Positions 25,083-34,122 of a DNA stretch of 64,000 nt are shown here, in pieces. How positions within the stretch are numbered: position 1 is the first letter of the stretch; every line of letters begins with the position of its first letter. Both the position numbers and the translations under genes were made by a program. The notes under the pieces were generated by a model. That model was not told where the DNA came from. It did not search any database and saw only the letters and a list, made by a program, of their open reading frames with translations. The stretch comes from JAJPKK01 sp963702755. GTDB lineage: Bacteria; Pseudomonadota; Alphaproteobacteria; Rhizobiales; Xanthobacteraceae. The DNA lies in NCBI GenBank assembly GCA_963702755.1, contig CAVPDZ010000010.1:186001-250000 (forward strand), read 5' to 3'.

Positions 25083-27461
25083 TCAGGAGCCGGCGCCGTT
25101 GGCGCGCGCCGCCTTGGCATCCTGGATGACCTTCCAGATACGGTGCGATGTCGCCGGCATCGTGACGTCGCGCACCCCGAATTCGCGCAGCGCATCGACG
25201 ATGGCGCTGACGATGACCGCCGGCGCCGCGGTGGTGCCGCCCTCGCCGCCGGCCTTGATGCCGAGCGGATTGGTCGGCGACAGCACCTCGAAGATGCGCG
25301 TCGTGAACGACGGCAGCACGTCGGCCCGGGGCATGCCGTAGTCCATCAGCGAGCCCGACAGCAGCTGCCCGGAATCCGGGTCGAGATTGACATGCTCCCA
25401 CATCGCCTGGCCGACGCCCTGGGCGATGGCGCCGTGGGTCTGGCCGTCGACGATGAGCGGATTGATGCAGCGACCGACGTCGTCGACGCAGGCATAGCGG
25501 GTGATCACGATCGCGCCGGTGTCCGGATCGATCTCGACCTCGCAGATCGCGCAGCCGTTGGGAAACACCGGCTCGTGCATCTCGTTGTCGGTGACGACCG
25601 CGAGACCATCGGCAAGATCGTCGGGGAGTTCGGCGCGCTCCGCCTCGGCAGCGAGTTCGAGCATGTCGAAGGTGCGGTTGGTTTCGCGCGCGACGAAGCG
25701 GCCGTCGTTGAACATGATGTGGTCGGGCGGCGTCGCGATGATCGCGCCGGCAATGCGCTTGCCTTTCTCGATGAGATTGACTGCCGCCTTGGAAAACACC
25801 GTTGCGGCATGGCGCATCGAGCGACCCGAATGGGAGCCGCCGCCGACCCGCACCACGTCGGTGTCGCCGAGGATGATGTCGACCCGGTCGACCGGCACGC
25901 CGATGAGGTCCGACACGACCTGCGCGAAGCTCGTCTCGTGGCCCTGGCCGCTCGGCTGGGTGCCGATCACCACGTCGACGCGGCCGTTGGCCTTGACCCT
26001 GATCTGCGTCTGCTCCTTCGGCGCGCCGATCGAGGACTCGACATAGTTGGCAAGGCCGAGCCCGAGCAGGCGGCCGCGCCGTTTCGCCTCGCGGCGCCGC
26101 GCGGGGGCGCCTTTCCAGTCGGCGATCTCCATCGCCGTATCCATCGCTTCCTCGTAGCGGCCGCTGTCGTACAGCATGCCGACCGCGTTGCGGTACGGCA
26201 TCTGGCGGGGACGGATCAAATTCTTGCGGCGAAGCGCGATGCGGTCGAAGCCGAGCTCGGCGGCGGCCGTATCGACCAGCCGCTCGATCGCAAAGGTCAC
26301 CTCCGGGCGGCCGGAACTGCGATAGGCCTGGGTCGGCGTGGTGTTGGTGTAGATCGCGATCGCATGCAGCGATGCCGCCGGAATGTCGTAGGAGCCGGTG
26401 ATGAGCCCGGAGCCCTTCGAGAGGGGTGACAATGAGACGAGGCGCGCGCCGACATTGCTGATATTGGTCGCGCGCATCGCGAGGAACTTGCCGTCCTTGC
26501 GCACCGCGAGTTCGACGCGGCTGACGAGGTCGCGGCCCTGGTAGTCGCTGAGGAAGCATTCCGAGCGCGTCGCCGTGTACTTGACCGGGCGGCCGAGCTT
26601 GCCGGCCGCCAGCAGGACGAGGCCGAATTCCACGAACACGCGGTTGCGGGTACCGAAATTGCCGCCGACGTCATAGGAGAGGACGCGCAGCCGGTCGGGC
26701 GCGATGCCGAGCACGCCCGACAGTTCGTTCTTCTGGCGCACCGCGCCGCCGCTTCCCGCATGCAGCGTGTAGCGGCCGGTCGCGGCATCGTACTCCGCAA
26801 GCGCCGCGCGCGGCTCGAGCGGCACGCCGGTGACGCGGTCGATGTGGAAATTCATCGCGACGACGTGGTCGGCGGCGGCAAAGGCCTTGTCGGTCGCCGC
26901 CTTGTCGCCGAACCAGGTCTCGATCGGCATGTTGAGCGGCGTCTCGTCCCACACCAGCGGCGCGTCCGGCTTCATCGCGTCTTCCGAATGCAGCACGAAC
27001 GGCAGCACCTCGTAGTCGACGTCGACCGCCTCGGCGGCATCGAGCGCCTGCGCCAAGGTCTCGGCCACCACCATGGCGACCGGCTCGCCGACATGGCGCG
27101 CCCTGTCGGCGGGCAGCAGCATATGCGGACCGATGAACAGCGCGCACCCCTCCGGCGCATGCAGCTTCATGTCGAATTTCGTCTTCGGCAGCGGATCGTG
27201 CGGGATCGGATGAATCCCGGCGGCGAGACAGTCGGCGCCGCTGAACGTCCCGATCACGCCCGGCATCGCGCGTGCACGGGTGAAGTCGACGCCGCGGATG
27301 CGCGCATGCGGGTGCGGCGAGCGCACGATCGCGGCATAGCCCTGCCCCGGCGCGTTGAAGTCGTCGCTGAAGCGGCCGGCGCCGGTCGTGAGCCGCGCGT
27401 CCTCCTTGCGGGGCAGCGGATGGCCAATGAAACGAAACTGGGAAGGATCAGGCTTTTCCAT
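25083..27461 (-). CDS. xanthine dehydrogenase-family molybdopterin large subunit
   Basis: 792 residues, no signal peptide, so cytoplasmic. FIGHPLPRKEDARLTTGAGR is the typical CoxL/aldehyde dehydrogenase start. YDVGGNFGTRN and GTQPSGQGHETSFAQ bind the molybdopterin cytosine dinucleotide; AYRSSGRPE is the active-site loop (form-II-like, lacking the Cys of true form-I CO dehydrogenase); AGGEGGTTAAPAV carries the catalytic Glu. It hydroxylates an aldehyde or N-heterocycle. Normally paired with FAD and 2Fe-2S subunits, but neither is adjacent; the only 2Fe-2S subunit in the window is at 6141. The metallo-hydrolase follows it. Intact despite its length. Confidence 0.9.
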   Translation of the reverse strand: MEKPDPSQFRFIGHPLPRKEDARLTTGAGRFSDDFNAPGQGYAAIVRSPHPHARIRGVDFTRARAMPGVIGTFSGADCLAAGIHPIPHDPLPKTKFDMKLHAPEGCALFIGPHMLLPADRARHVGEPVAMVVAETLAQALDAAEAVDVDYEVLPFVLHSEDAMKPDAPLVWDETPLNMPIETWFGDKAATDKAFAAADHVVAMNFHIDRVTGVPLEPRAALAEYDAATGRYTLHAGSGGAVRQKNELSGVLGIAPDRLRVLSYDVGGNFGTRNRVFVEFGLVLLAAGKLGRPVKYTATRSECFLSDYQGRDLVSRVELAVRKDGKFLAMRATNISNVGARLVSLSPLSKGSGLITGSYDIPAASLHAIAIYTNTTPTQAYRSSGRPEVTFAIERLVDTAAAELGFDRIALRRKNLIRPRQMPYRNAVGMLYDSGRYEEAMDTAMEIADWKGAPARRREAKRRGRLLGLGLANYVESSIGAPKEQTQIRVKANGRVDVVIGTQPSGQGHETSFAQVVSDLIGVPVDRVDIILGDTDVVRVGGGSHSGRSMRHAATVFSKAAVNLIEKGKRIAGAIIATPPDHIMFNDGRFVARETNRTFDMLELAAEAERAELPDDLADGLAVVTDNEMHEPVFPNGCAICEVEIDPDTGAIVITRYACVDDVGRCINPLIVDGQTHGAIAQGVGQAMWEHVNLDPDSGQLLSGSLMDYGMPRADVLPSFTTRIFEVLSPTNPLGIKAGGEGGTTAAPAVIVSAIVDALREFGVRDVTMPATSHRIWKVIQDAKAARANGAGS

Positions 27462-27579
27462 GAGGGACGTTGCGGCTCGCAGGGACTGTCAAATCCATAA
27501 ACGACAGGAGAGCACGGGAGGAGGCCGGACAGAGCAGGACACCCCCGCGCGATGGTCATTAGCCGCTCGTCGCGAAGAA

Positions 27580-27831
27580 ATGAAGCCCAGTCAATCAGAT
27601 ATCGGTCGCCCGCTTTTTTATCGCGTGCCCGTCGCGGAACGTCAGCTTATGGAGGCCGTTGCAAAAGCGGCAGCCGAGCGCGCCGAGGGCATCGATCGTC
27701 GCTGGGTGGCAGTGGTCGGCGAAAACCAGGGACGGATCGATTCGCTGGCCAAGCACTTGATGTTGTGGGCCGTTCGCAGGCCGACTTGGCCCGAACAGCC
27801 GGTTCCGCTGCCGGTCCAGCTAATTGGCTGA
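27580..27831 (+). CDS. small hypothetical protein
   Basis: 83 residues; helical middle part (AERQLMEAVAKAAAERAEG) then RRWVAVVGENQGRIDSLAKH. No family recognised. GCGAAGAA precedes the ATG. Codon use is reasonable for the genome, but the frame is short and isolated, between the divergent dehydrogenase and a disrupted gene, so it could be spurious. Confidence 0.4.
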   Translation: MKPSQSDIGRPLFYRVPVAERQLMEAVAKAAAERAEGIDRRWVAVVGENQGRIDSLAKHLMLWAVRRPTWPEQPVPLPVQLIG

Positions 27832-27904
27832 ACCGATAACTCCGGCTTTGCACGTGAGTGTGATGGAAATCATAGGAGCGTGATCATAATCACCGACTAC
27901 TGGT

Positions 27905-28845
27905 TCACGGCCAGCGGTAATCCGGCAGCGGCAATTTGTCGATGATGTCTCGCCCGAACGACAGCCTTGCCAGTTCCGGGAATTGCGGCTGCTCTTATCA
28001 CCTGATTGCGCACGAAGAGACCCCATTGGGTCCTTGGAGCAAAGGCGCTGGAGAAACGTTCGGCTCCCTTTTGTTTGGCGGCAATATAGCCACGCAGGAG
28101 AGCTTCTAATTGCGAAACGCCTCCTCGTGGCGGCCGGACGGCTGATCAGGAAACCATCAGCAGCAACGATCGCGCGCCATTCGACGCCGGGCCAAGGTGG
28201 CAAAGCTGTCGTCAATCTCCCGGCCGTTGCTGCCGGCGAGCACAACGAGCTCTTGACCGAGTACGACGCGGCCGCCGACCTGTAAGTCTTTGACTTGGTG
28301 CTCTCGCAATAGAGGATTCGGTCATCGATTCGTGAGCCCCCCAATTACGGTGACGTTGGGCACAAGCTCATGCACCAGTTCAAGATTCTTTCGTGCCCAA
28401 TAAGGTGAACCTCGCGGCAATGCCGGTCAAATTGCCCGTTCGGTCGGCTGATGCTCGACACAAGACCCGACTGATCGGATCGTTGCCGCTTAGAAAAACG
28501 ATAGGGGATCGTCTGAGTGCCGCCTTTGCCGCTAGAGCTGCAGGAAGAAAATCAGCGCGCAATGACCGCCACACGCCGTTCCACCAGCGCCGTAGCAAGA
28601 GCCGCGCAACTGATCGTAACGACCATCGGCCGCGCGGTCTTCAATCATGAGTTTGGCCCTCGATGAGGCCCGCTCGCACCGCCCCTTTCTAAACGCGTTC
28701 ATCAGAGATCGGCGGTTCGCGAAAGCCTTGATGGCAGAAAGCCAATAACAGGAAGCGCTGTCCTGACGCTCGAAGCGGCCACAAGTCGCCGCACCGACAG
28801 ACGAACACCAGATCGCGGCGGTTGATGCTTAAGGCGATGCATCTT
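27905..28845 (-). pseudogene. ABC substrate-binding protein (ABC_sub_bind type), frame broken
   Basis: Piecing minus-strand frames together gives the order of this family: TALPVIGFLPS, NAFRKGAVRAGLIEGQTHD, IEDRAADGRYDQL, ALATALVERRVAVIAR, ALAAKAALRRSPIVFLSGND, GNLTGIAARFTLLGTKES, ELVHELVPNVTVIGGLTN, then REIDDSFATLA. The tail ends KLPLPDYRWP at 27905. Several shifts and possibly stops interrupt it. These proteins bind peptides, amino acids or unknown ligands for ABC importers in rhizobia, where they are strongly amplified. No permease is nearby. It is either a decayed orphan copy or another gene with base-call errors; ends are approximate. Confidence 0.6.
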
Positions 28846-29275
28846 CCAATCCTCTTTAAATCGGACGTGGCTGACATTAGACCAACCACATCACAGGATA
28901 CCGAATTGCCGCCGAAAGTCAGCCGGAAATGGAATTCTCGCATCAGGCCGCGAAGATCGGAAATGGGTACAGTCGTGTTGCTCTGACGATGGACGAACAG
29001 GCGCGACCGATTGTGGTCCAGAGCGCAACCCCTGACTAATTCGGTTGAGGTCTATGACGGCCTATTCTTTGAGCCTGACGACGACCACCACTCAGGCGTC
29101 CGGTTTCCCGCGCGGACTACGCTGAGCGATGCGGGACCCTCATTAACCTCTCGTTTACCACCTGCCACCGGTTTGCCGCACAAGGTCACGACCAAAGCCG
29201 CAGTCGGGCCGGATGCGGGCCTGCTTCGCGTCGCATTCTTTTGGCCATTCGAACCACTGATTCGGAGCCATCAAT
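28846..29275. other. intergenic stretch with no supported gene
   Basis: Short open stretches occur in several frames but none has a ribosome site, family motif or consistent composition. A TTAAcctctcgTTTAC sequence near 29144 is one base from a CtrA-type box, but no gene start follows at a suitable distance. Confidence 0.5.
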
Positions 29276-29508
29276 TGTCGCCGACCAAGTTTTCCGACAT
29301 CGATTTTGCCGACAGCGATCTTGCCGACACCGGGTTCGCCGCGCCCCGGCAGCGGCGCGAGCGCCGCTTTGCGGTCGCGCTCGCGCAACTGATCGCGACC
29401 GTCGCTCTCGTCGTCTCGATTGCGATCGCGGCCGCTGCCGTCTCGATCGGGATCGCGCGGGCCGAACTGCCGCCAAGCGCCGCAGGGAGCCTCGCCGCGA
29501 CGCGCTGA
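29276..29508 (+). CDS. possible small single-span membrane protein
   Basis: Up to 77 residues from a TTG at 29276. The N-terminal part is acidic with internal repetition (FSDIDFADSDLADTGFA), followed by basic RQRRERR and a strong hydrophobic helix (LIATVALVVSIAIAAAAVSI), giving a plausible inner-membrane topology. No ribosome site is seen and no homologue is recognised, so this is a weak call. Confidence 0.3.
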
Positions 29509-29601
29509 GCCACAGGGACTTGCCATGGCAGGTCCCCGTGTTGCGCATTTGATCGCCGCTGTGCGCACTTTATAGTCACCGCTCTCTGCGTCGCCTGCGC
29601 G

Positions 29602-30875
29602 ATGCCGGGGCCGGGAACCACAGTGGACCAGACAACCGACAAAGCCGGGACGTTCGGCGCTTACAGCATTGAGACGCGGGCCTCCTGGGTCGTTGCCCTC
29701 ATCGCGCTCGCGACCTTCGCATTTTCGTTCGGCGCGCCGTGGGTGACGGTGGTCTCGCTCAAGATCATCGCGGCGGACTTCGGCGGCACGCGATCGATGC
29801 CGGCGCTGGCGGGCTCGCTCGGCTGGATCGGCGTCGGCGTCGGCGGCATCGTCATGGGCCGGGTCGCCGAGCGCATCGGCATCCGCGCCACTGTGATCTT
29901 CGGATCGGCCATGGTGTGCCTCGGCCTTGCGATCTCCTCGCTCGGGCGGCCGTGGCAGCTTTTCGTCGGCCACGGCATCTTCATCGGGTTCCTCGGCAAC
30001 GGCGCGATCAACGCGCCGCTCTACGTCTACGTGAGCAAGTGGTTCGACCGCCGCCGCGGCTCGGCGCTCGCGCTGATCTCGAGCGGCGTCTATGTCGCGG
30101 GCGCGGTGTGGCCGCCGATCTTCGAGCGCATCGTTGCGCAAGTCGGCTGGCAGACCACCATGTGGGTCTACGGACTATTCCAGTTCGCGGTCATCCTGCC
30201 GATGGCGGCGATCTTTTTCGCCCCGCCCCGCAGCCGCCGCGCCCGCGCAGCGGCGCATACACCGACGTGCCCGCGGGCAACGTGCTCGGCTGGCCGCCGA
30301 ACCTCGTGTTCGCGCTCTTATGTGCGGCGGCATTTTTCTGCTGCATTCCGATGGCGCTGCCGCAGGGACATCTCGTCGCCTTCTGCTCCGACCTCGGCAT
30401 CGCGGCGTCTCATGGCGCTGCCATGCTGTCGGTCGTGCTGGGCTGCGGCTTCCTCAGCCGGCAATTATGGGGCTGGTTCTCCGATCGTGCCGGCGGTCTG
30501 ACCACGCTCCTCGTGTGTTCGTCGCTCCAGGCGACCGCGCTCGGCGCGTTTCTCATGACCCAGGACGAAATCGGGCTCTTCACCGTGTCGGCATTTTTCG
30601 GGGTCGGCTTCAGCGGCCTCGTGCCCGCCTATGTTCTGACGCTGCGCGAATATTATTCCGTCGGCGAGGCCAGCTGGCGGGTGCCGACGGTGCTGATGTT
30701 CAGCGGCACCGGAATGGCGACGGGCGCGTGGATGGGCGGCGCGCTCTACGATTGGTTCGGCTACTACGCGCCGGCTTTCGTCGCCGCGATCGGATCGAAC
30801 CTGCTCAATTTCATCATCGTCGCGACGCTGCTGCTCCGCCAGCACGCAAGGCCGCGCTCCTACGGCATGGCGTGA
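29602..30875 (+). pseudogene. MFS transporter, single frameshift
   Basis: About 424 residues after repair, twelve predicted helices. GRVAERIGIRATVIFG is the loop 2-3 motif and KWFDRRRGSALALISSGVYV marks the fifth helix; the second half has LSRQLWGWFSDRAGG and ALYDWFGYYAPAF, as in monocarboxylate/oxalate-formate antiporter-like carriers. The frame changes near 30235 in a run of GC-rich CCGC repeats in the central cytoplasmic loop; a one-base loss or two-base gain accounts for it. Substrate unknown, probably a small organic acid. Confidence 0.8.
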
Positions 30876-30918
30876 CGGCGCGGGTCGAGTGTCTCGAATT
30901 ATTTTGCGAAAGCCGCGC

Positions 30919-31022
30919 TTCTTCTCCCTCCCCCTTGCGCGGAGGTCGGGGGGGAGGCGGCGATAGGCACTTCGTTGCCGCAGCTCCGACCCCCCACCCA
31001 CCCTCCCGCAAGGGGGGAGGGA
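30919..31022. repeat. GC-rich palindromic intergenic repeat
   Basis: CTCCCTCCCCCTTGCG...GAGGTCGG and CCGACC...CCTCCCGCAAGGGGGGAGGG arms, same family as 10020-10135. It sits between the convergent MFS and DUF1501 genes. Confidence 0.65.
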
Positions 31023-31027
31023 GCGCC

Positions 31028-32272
31028 TTACGCCGATGCGACGAGGCCGGGCGTTGCGCGCACGGCGGTGCTTTCGGGAAAGACCGTGGCGGCGAGCGCC
31101 GTGTCGGGCACGCGCAGGTGATCGCGCAGCACGCCCTTGAGCACCGCGCGCAGGTCGGTGGTCGGCTTGAGGTCGCGGTTCTGGTAGAGGTCGGTATCGC
31201 GAAGCCCCGGCCAGTCGGCGATGACGCGCCCGCCTTTCACGGCGCCGCCGGCGAGGAACGCGACGGTCGCGGTGCCATGGTCGGTGCCGTCGGTGCCGTT
31301 GATGCGCGCGGTGCGGCCGAATTCCGTGACCACCGCGACGACGGTGTCGCGCCAGGCCGGACCCATGCCCGTTTCGACCGCGGCGAACGCGCCGTCGAGC
31401 GCGCCGAGCAGCGCCGCGAGGCGCCCGTTCACCGCGCCCTCGTTGGCGTGCGTGTCCCAGCCGTCGAAGGCGAGCGCGCCGACGCGCGGGCCGTCGGGAC
31501 GCGCCATGAACTTCGCGGCGCTGCCCGCCGATTCGGCGAAATAGGCGCGCACTTGCGCGGCGCCTGCGGCCGGCGTCTTGCCGGGTCCGGTCTCCATGCC
31601 GCCGGCGCGCGCGATGGCGGCAAGGCCGATGCGTTCCTCGAGCGCACGCGCGAGCGGTGCATCGGAATGCCGATAGAGATCGAGGAGACGCATCACCGTG
31701 TCGTCGGCCGCAGGCTCAAGCCGCGGCGGCGTCCACGACAGCACCGGCGCCGGCCCGCGCGCGACGAGCGGCGTCACCGGGCCGATCGCGAAGGCCTTGC
31801 GATTGCCGGGCTCGACGCGCTCGCCGGGCGCCAGCGTGCCGAGCGCGCGATTGAGCCAGCCGCTATCGCTCGTGCCGGGAGCGACGAGGCCGCTTTCCAG
31901 CACGTCCTGGCCGTCGAAATGCGAGCGCTCGCGATAGGGCGACGCTACCGCGTGCACGATCGCGGCTTCACCGGCACCGTAGAGGCGGTGCAGGTTCGGC
32001 ATCGCCGGGTTGAGGACGAAGAAATCATCGAGCGGCAGGCCCGGCGTCGGCCCGTCACGGCGGAGAACCTTGTCGCCGCGCAGCGCCTCCCAGTGATGGT
32101 CCCCGACCGGCGCGACGGCGGCGAGGCCGTCGAGCGCGCCGCGCAGCACGATGACGAGCAGCCGCGGATCGCGGCCTTCGGCGCGCGCCTCCTTCGGCAG
32201 ATAGGCCCAGGCAAAGAGGACGCCGGAGGCCAGCAGCAGTTCGCGCCTGGTGGCGGCATGAACGTTACGCAT
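31028..32272 (-). CDS. DUF1501 protein, Tat-exported
   Basis: 414 residues. The N-terminus AATRRELLLASGVLF is a twin-arginine-like signal. The DUF1501 fold is related to alkaline phosphatase/sulfatase-type enzymes: VIVLRGALDGLAAVAP at the start, HFDGQDVLESG, GWDTHANEG, VVTEFGRTARINGTDGTDHG and AGGAVKGGRV are its conserved runs. Enzymatic function is not established for the family. The ATG follows the DUF1800 stop by 2 bases with GGAGATAAC overlapping it, so the two are translationally coupled. Intact. Confidence 0.87.
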   Translation of the reverse strand: MRNVHAATRRELLLASGVLFAWAYLPKEARAEGRDPRLLVIVLRGALDGLAAVAPVGDHHWEALRGDKVLRRDGPTPGLPLDDFFVLNPAMPNLHRLYGAGEAAIVHAVASPYRERSHFDGQDVLESGLVAPGTSDSGWLNRALGTLAPGERVEPGNRKAFAIGPVTPLVARGPAPVLSWTPPRLEPAADDTVMRLLDLYRHSDAPLARALEERIGLAAIARAGGMETGPGKTPAAGAAQVRAYFAESAGSAAKFMARPDGPRVGALAFDGWDTHANEGAVNGRLAALLGALDGAFAAVETGMGPAWRDTVVAVVTEFGRTARINGTDGTDHGTATVAFLAGGAVKGGRVIADWPGLRDTDLYQNRDLKPTTDLRAVLKGVLRDHLRVPDTALAATVFPESTAVRATPGLVASA

Positions 32273-32274
32273 CG

Positions 32275-33758
32275 TTATCTCCGTTGAAATTCGGGGGCCA
32301 TGAACAGCATGGTGAGTGCCTGCGGCCGGCTCTCGGCGCGGCGGATCGCGGTGCGCGTCGCGTCCGAAGCGAGCGGCCCGAGGCTCGTCTCGACGGCGTC
32401 GCCGGCGTCGACCATGCCGGCGACGCGGCGCGAGATCTGGTTCGAGATATCGAGGCGTTGCGCGAGGCCATCGAGCCACGCCGCATCGCCATCGGGAAAT
32501 CCTGCGGGCGCAGGCGGACGCCACAGCGGCTCGCCGAGAAGATTGTGGGCCTGGAGCACCGGATTGATCTCCGGCGGCGACGTCACGCCGCTCGCGCGCA
32601 GTGCGGCGACGATCCATTCGCCCGGGCGCTTGAGCTTGCGATCCTCCGCGTTCCACGACTCGGGTGCATTGACGAGTGCGATCGCCACTTCCTTGAGATC
32701 GCCCTCGGTCGCCGTGAACCGGCGCGCCAGCTTGTCGACCAGCTCCGGCGGCGGCTGATCGCTGACGAAATGGCGCGCGAGCTTGGTCGCGATATGACGC
32801 GCGGTCGCCGGATGGCGCGCGAGCATCGCCAGTGCGGCGCGGCCCTGGTCGTATTCGCCTTCCGGCAGCACCGTGCCGATCAGCGTCTGCGCACCGGGCT
32901 CGTGCATGCGCGCATTGAACGTGAACACGCCGCCGCCGGGACAGTCGCGGCGGCACGATGGTCCATCCGGTGATGACGTTGGCGAACCGCGTCACGTCAT
33001 CCTGGGTGTAGACGGTGCGGACGCCGAGCGTGTGCAGTTCGAGAATTTCGCGGGCGAGGTTTTCGTTCAATCCCTTGCCGCGGTTGCGGCCGGCTTGCGA
33101 AGTCCGGGCCGATCGATCGCGCATTGTCGAGATAGATCAGCATCGCCGGATGGGTCTCGACCGCGAGCAGCATGTTGCCGAAGCGGCCGGTCACGTGAGG
33201 CAGGATGGCCTCGCGCTCATAAGCACCGACGAGGGGACGCACGCCCGCCTTGTCGGCCGAAACCGCGAAGTGATTCGACCAGAACCAGGCGAGGCGTTCG
33301 GCAAATCCGATCTCGGCATTGAGCGCCCGCTCGACGCGCGCCTTGACCTCCTCGCGATAAATCTGCTGCGGCACCGGCACGGCGCCGTTCGCGCGCGCCC
33401 GGTTGGGCGGGTTCGCCGCGGCCGCGTCTTGCGGCGCATCGGCACGATTTGCAGCACCTGTTTGGGGCGCTGCGGCATCGCCATTCGGCCGCTGCGCCCC
33501 TCCTTGCGCGCGCTGCGCGGCGCGTTGCGCGACGCGCTGCTGGCGAAACTCGAACGCCGCGCGCGCGGCTTCGCCGCTCGTCATCAGGCGCGCGTCGGCG
33601 CTATGTCCTGTTGCCGGTCGCGTCAGGTCTGCGATGAGCGCGCCACGCGGGTCGGAGGCGATCGCCGCGATTGATCCTGCGCGCGGTCCGAGCCCGAAGC
33701 GATGAAGTGCAAATGCGGCCTCCATCTCCGGGGCCATTGATTGTGTGCCTGCCGTCAT
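32275..33758 (-). pseudogene. DUF1800 protein, two frameshifts
   Basis: About 494 residues after repair. FALHRFGLGPRAG is the family start; an Ala/Gln-rich insert (about 80-125) follows; then FAERLAWFWSNHFAVSADK, NENLAREILELHTLG, TRFANVITGWTI and HDPGxK-like TLIGTVLPEGEYDQG with HPATARHIATKLARHFVSD. Breaks are a surplus T at 33100-33101 (GAC-T-TCG) and a surplus C near 32944 (TCC-C-GGC). DUF1800 and DUF1501 are paired in many bacteria and appear to be secreted together; function unknown. Divergent from the second PQQ dehydrogenase. Confidence 0.82.
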
Positions 33759-34122
33759 GGCTTGCTCCGTGCAAAGCCGAAGTCGCCCACCCGCGGATGC
33801 TTCGGAAATCTCGTGTCGTTAGTGCGGCGGAATAATTTAAAAACGGTCATCGATGGATTAAATCTTGGAAAGATCGACCATATCGTGATGGCGATCACAC
33901 GGTGATTGAATGCACCGGCGACCGCGGCGTGTACCGCTGCCGGTAGGGCAAACTCAGAACAAATTTAAACATCATGCGCCCGCCTGAGCCGCGATCGGGC
34001 GTGTGCTCAACCGGTCAGACAGGCGCATCCACGCCACCGCGTCGGCGCTTCCCGCGGTCATTCAAATTCGCGATGACAGACGGTATGATCATAGCCACGA
34101 ACGTCGAAAGTGGAGGAAACAC
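33759..34122. other. divergent promoter region of DUF1800 and PQQ dehydrogenase
   Basis: 364 bases with no gene. The part 33825-33975 is AT-rich relative to the window, as expected for promoters on both strands. No convincing -35/-10 pair or operator palindrome was identified. Confidence 0.5.

Noticed and set aside
24397..26559. 720-residue open frame continuing from the metallo-hydrolase into the dehydrogenase region
   Set aside because: Upstream of 25077 it is a shadow of the dehydrogenase in another frame, with Arg-rich nonsense composition.
25083..27461. True form I CO dehydrogenase large subunit
   Set aside because: The active-site loop is AYRSSGRPE, lacking the AYRCSFR Cys that is required for CO oxidation.
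29144..29160. CtrA box TTAAcctctcgTTTAC
   Set aside because: One mismatch to the consensus and no credible gene start at promoter distance.
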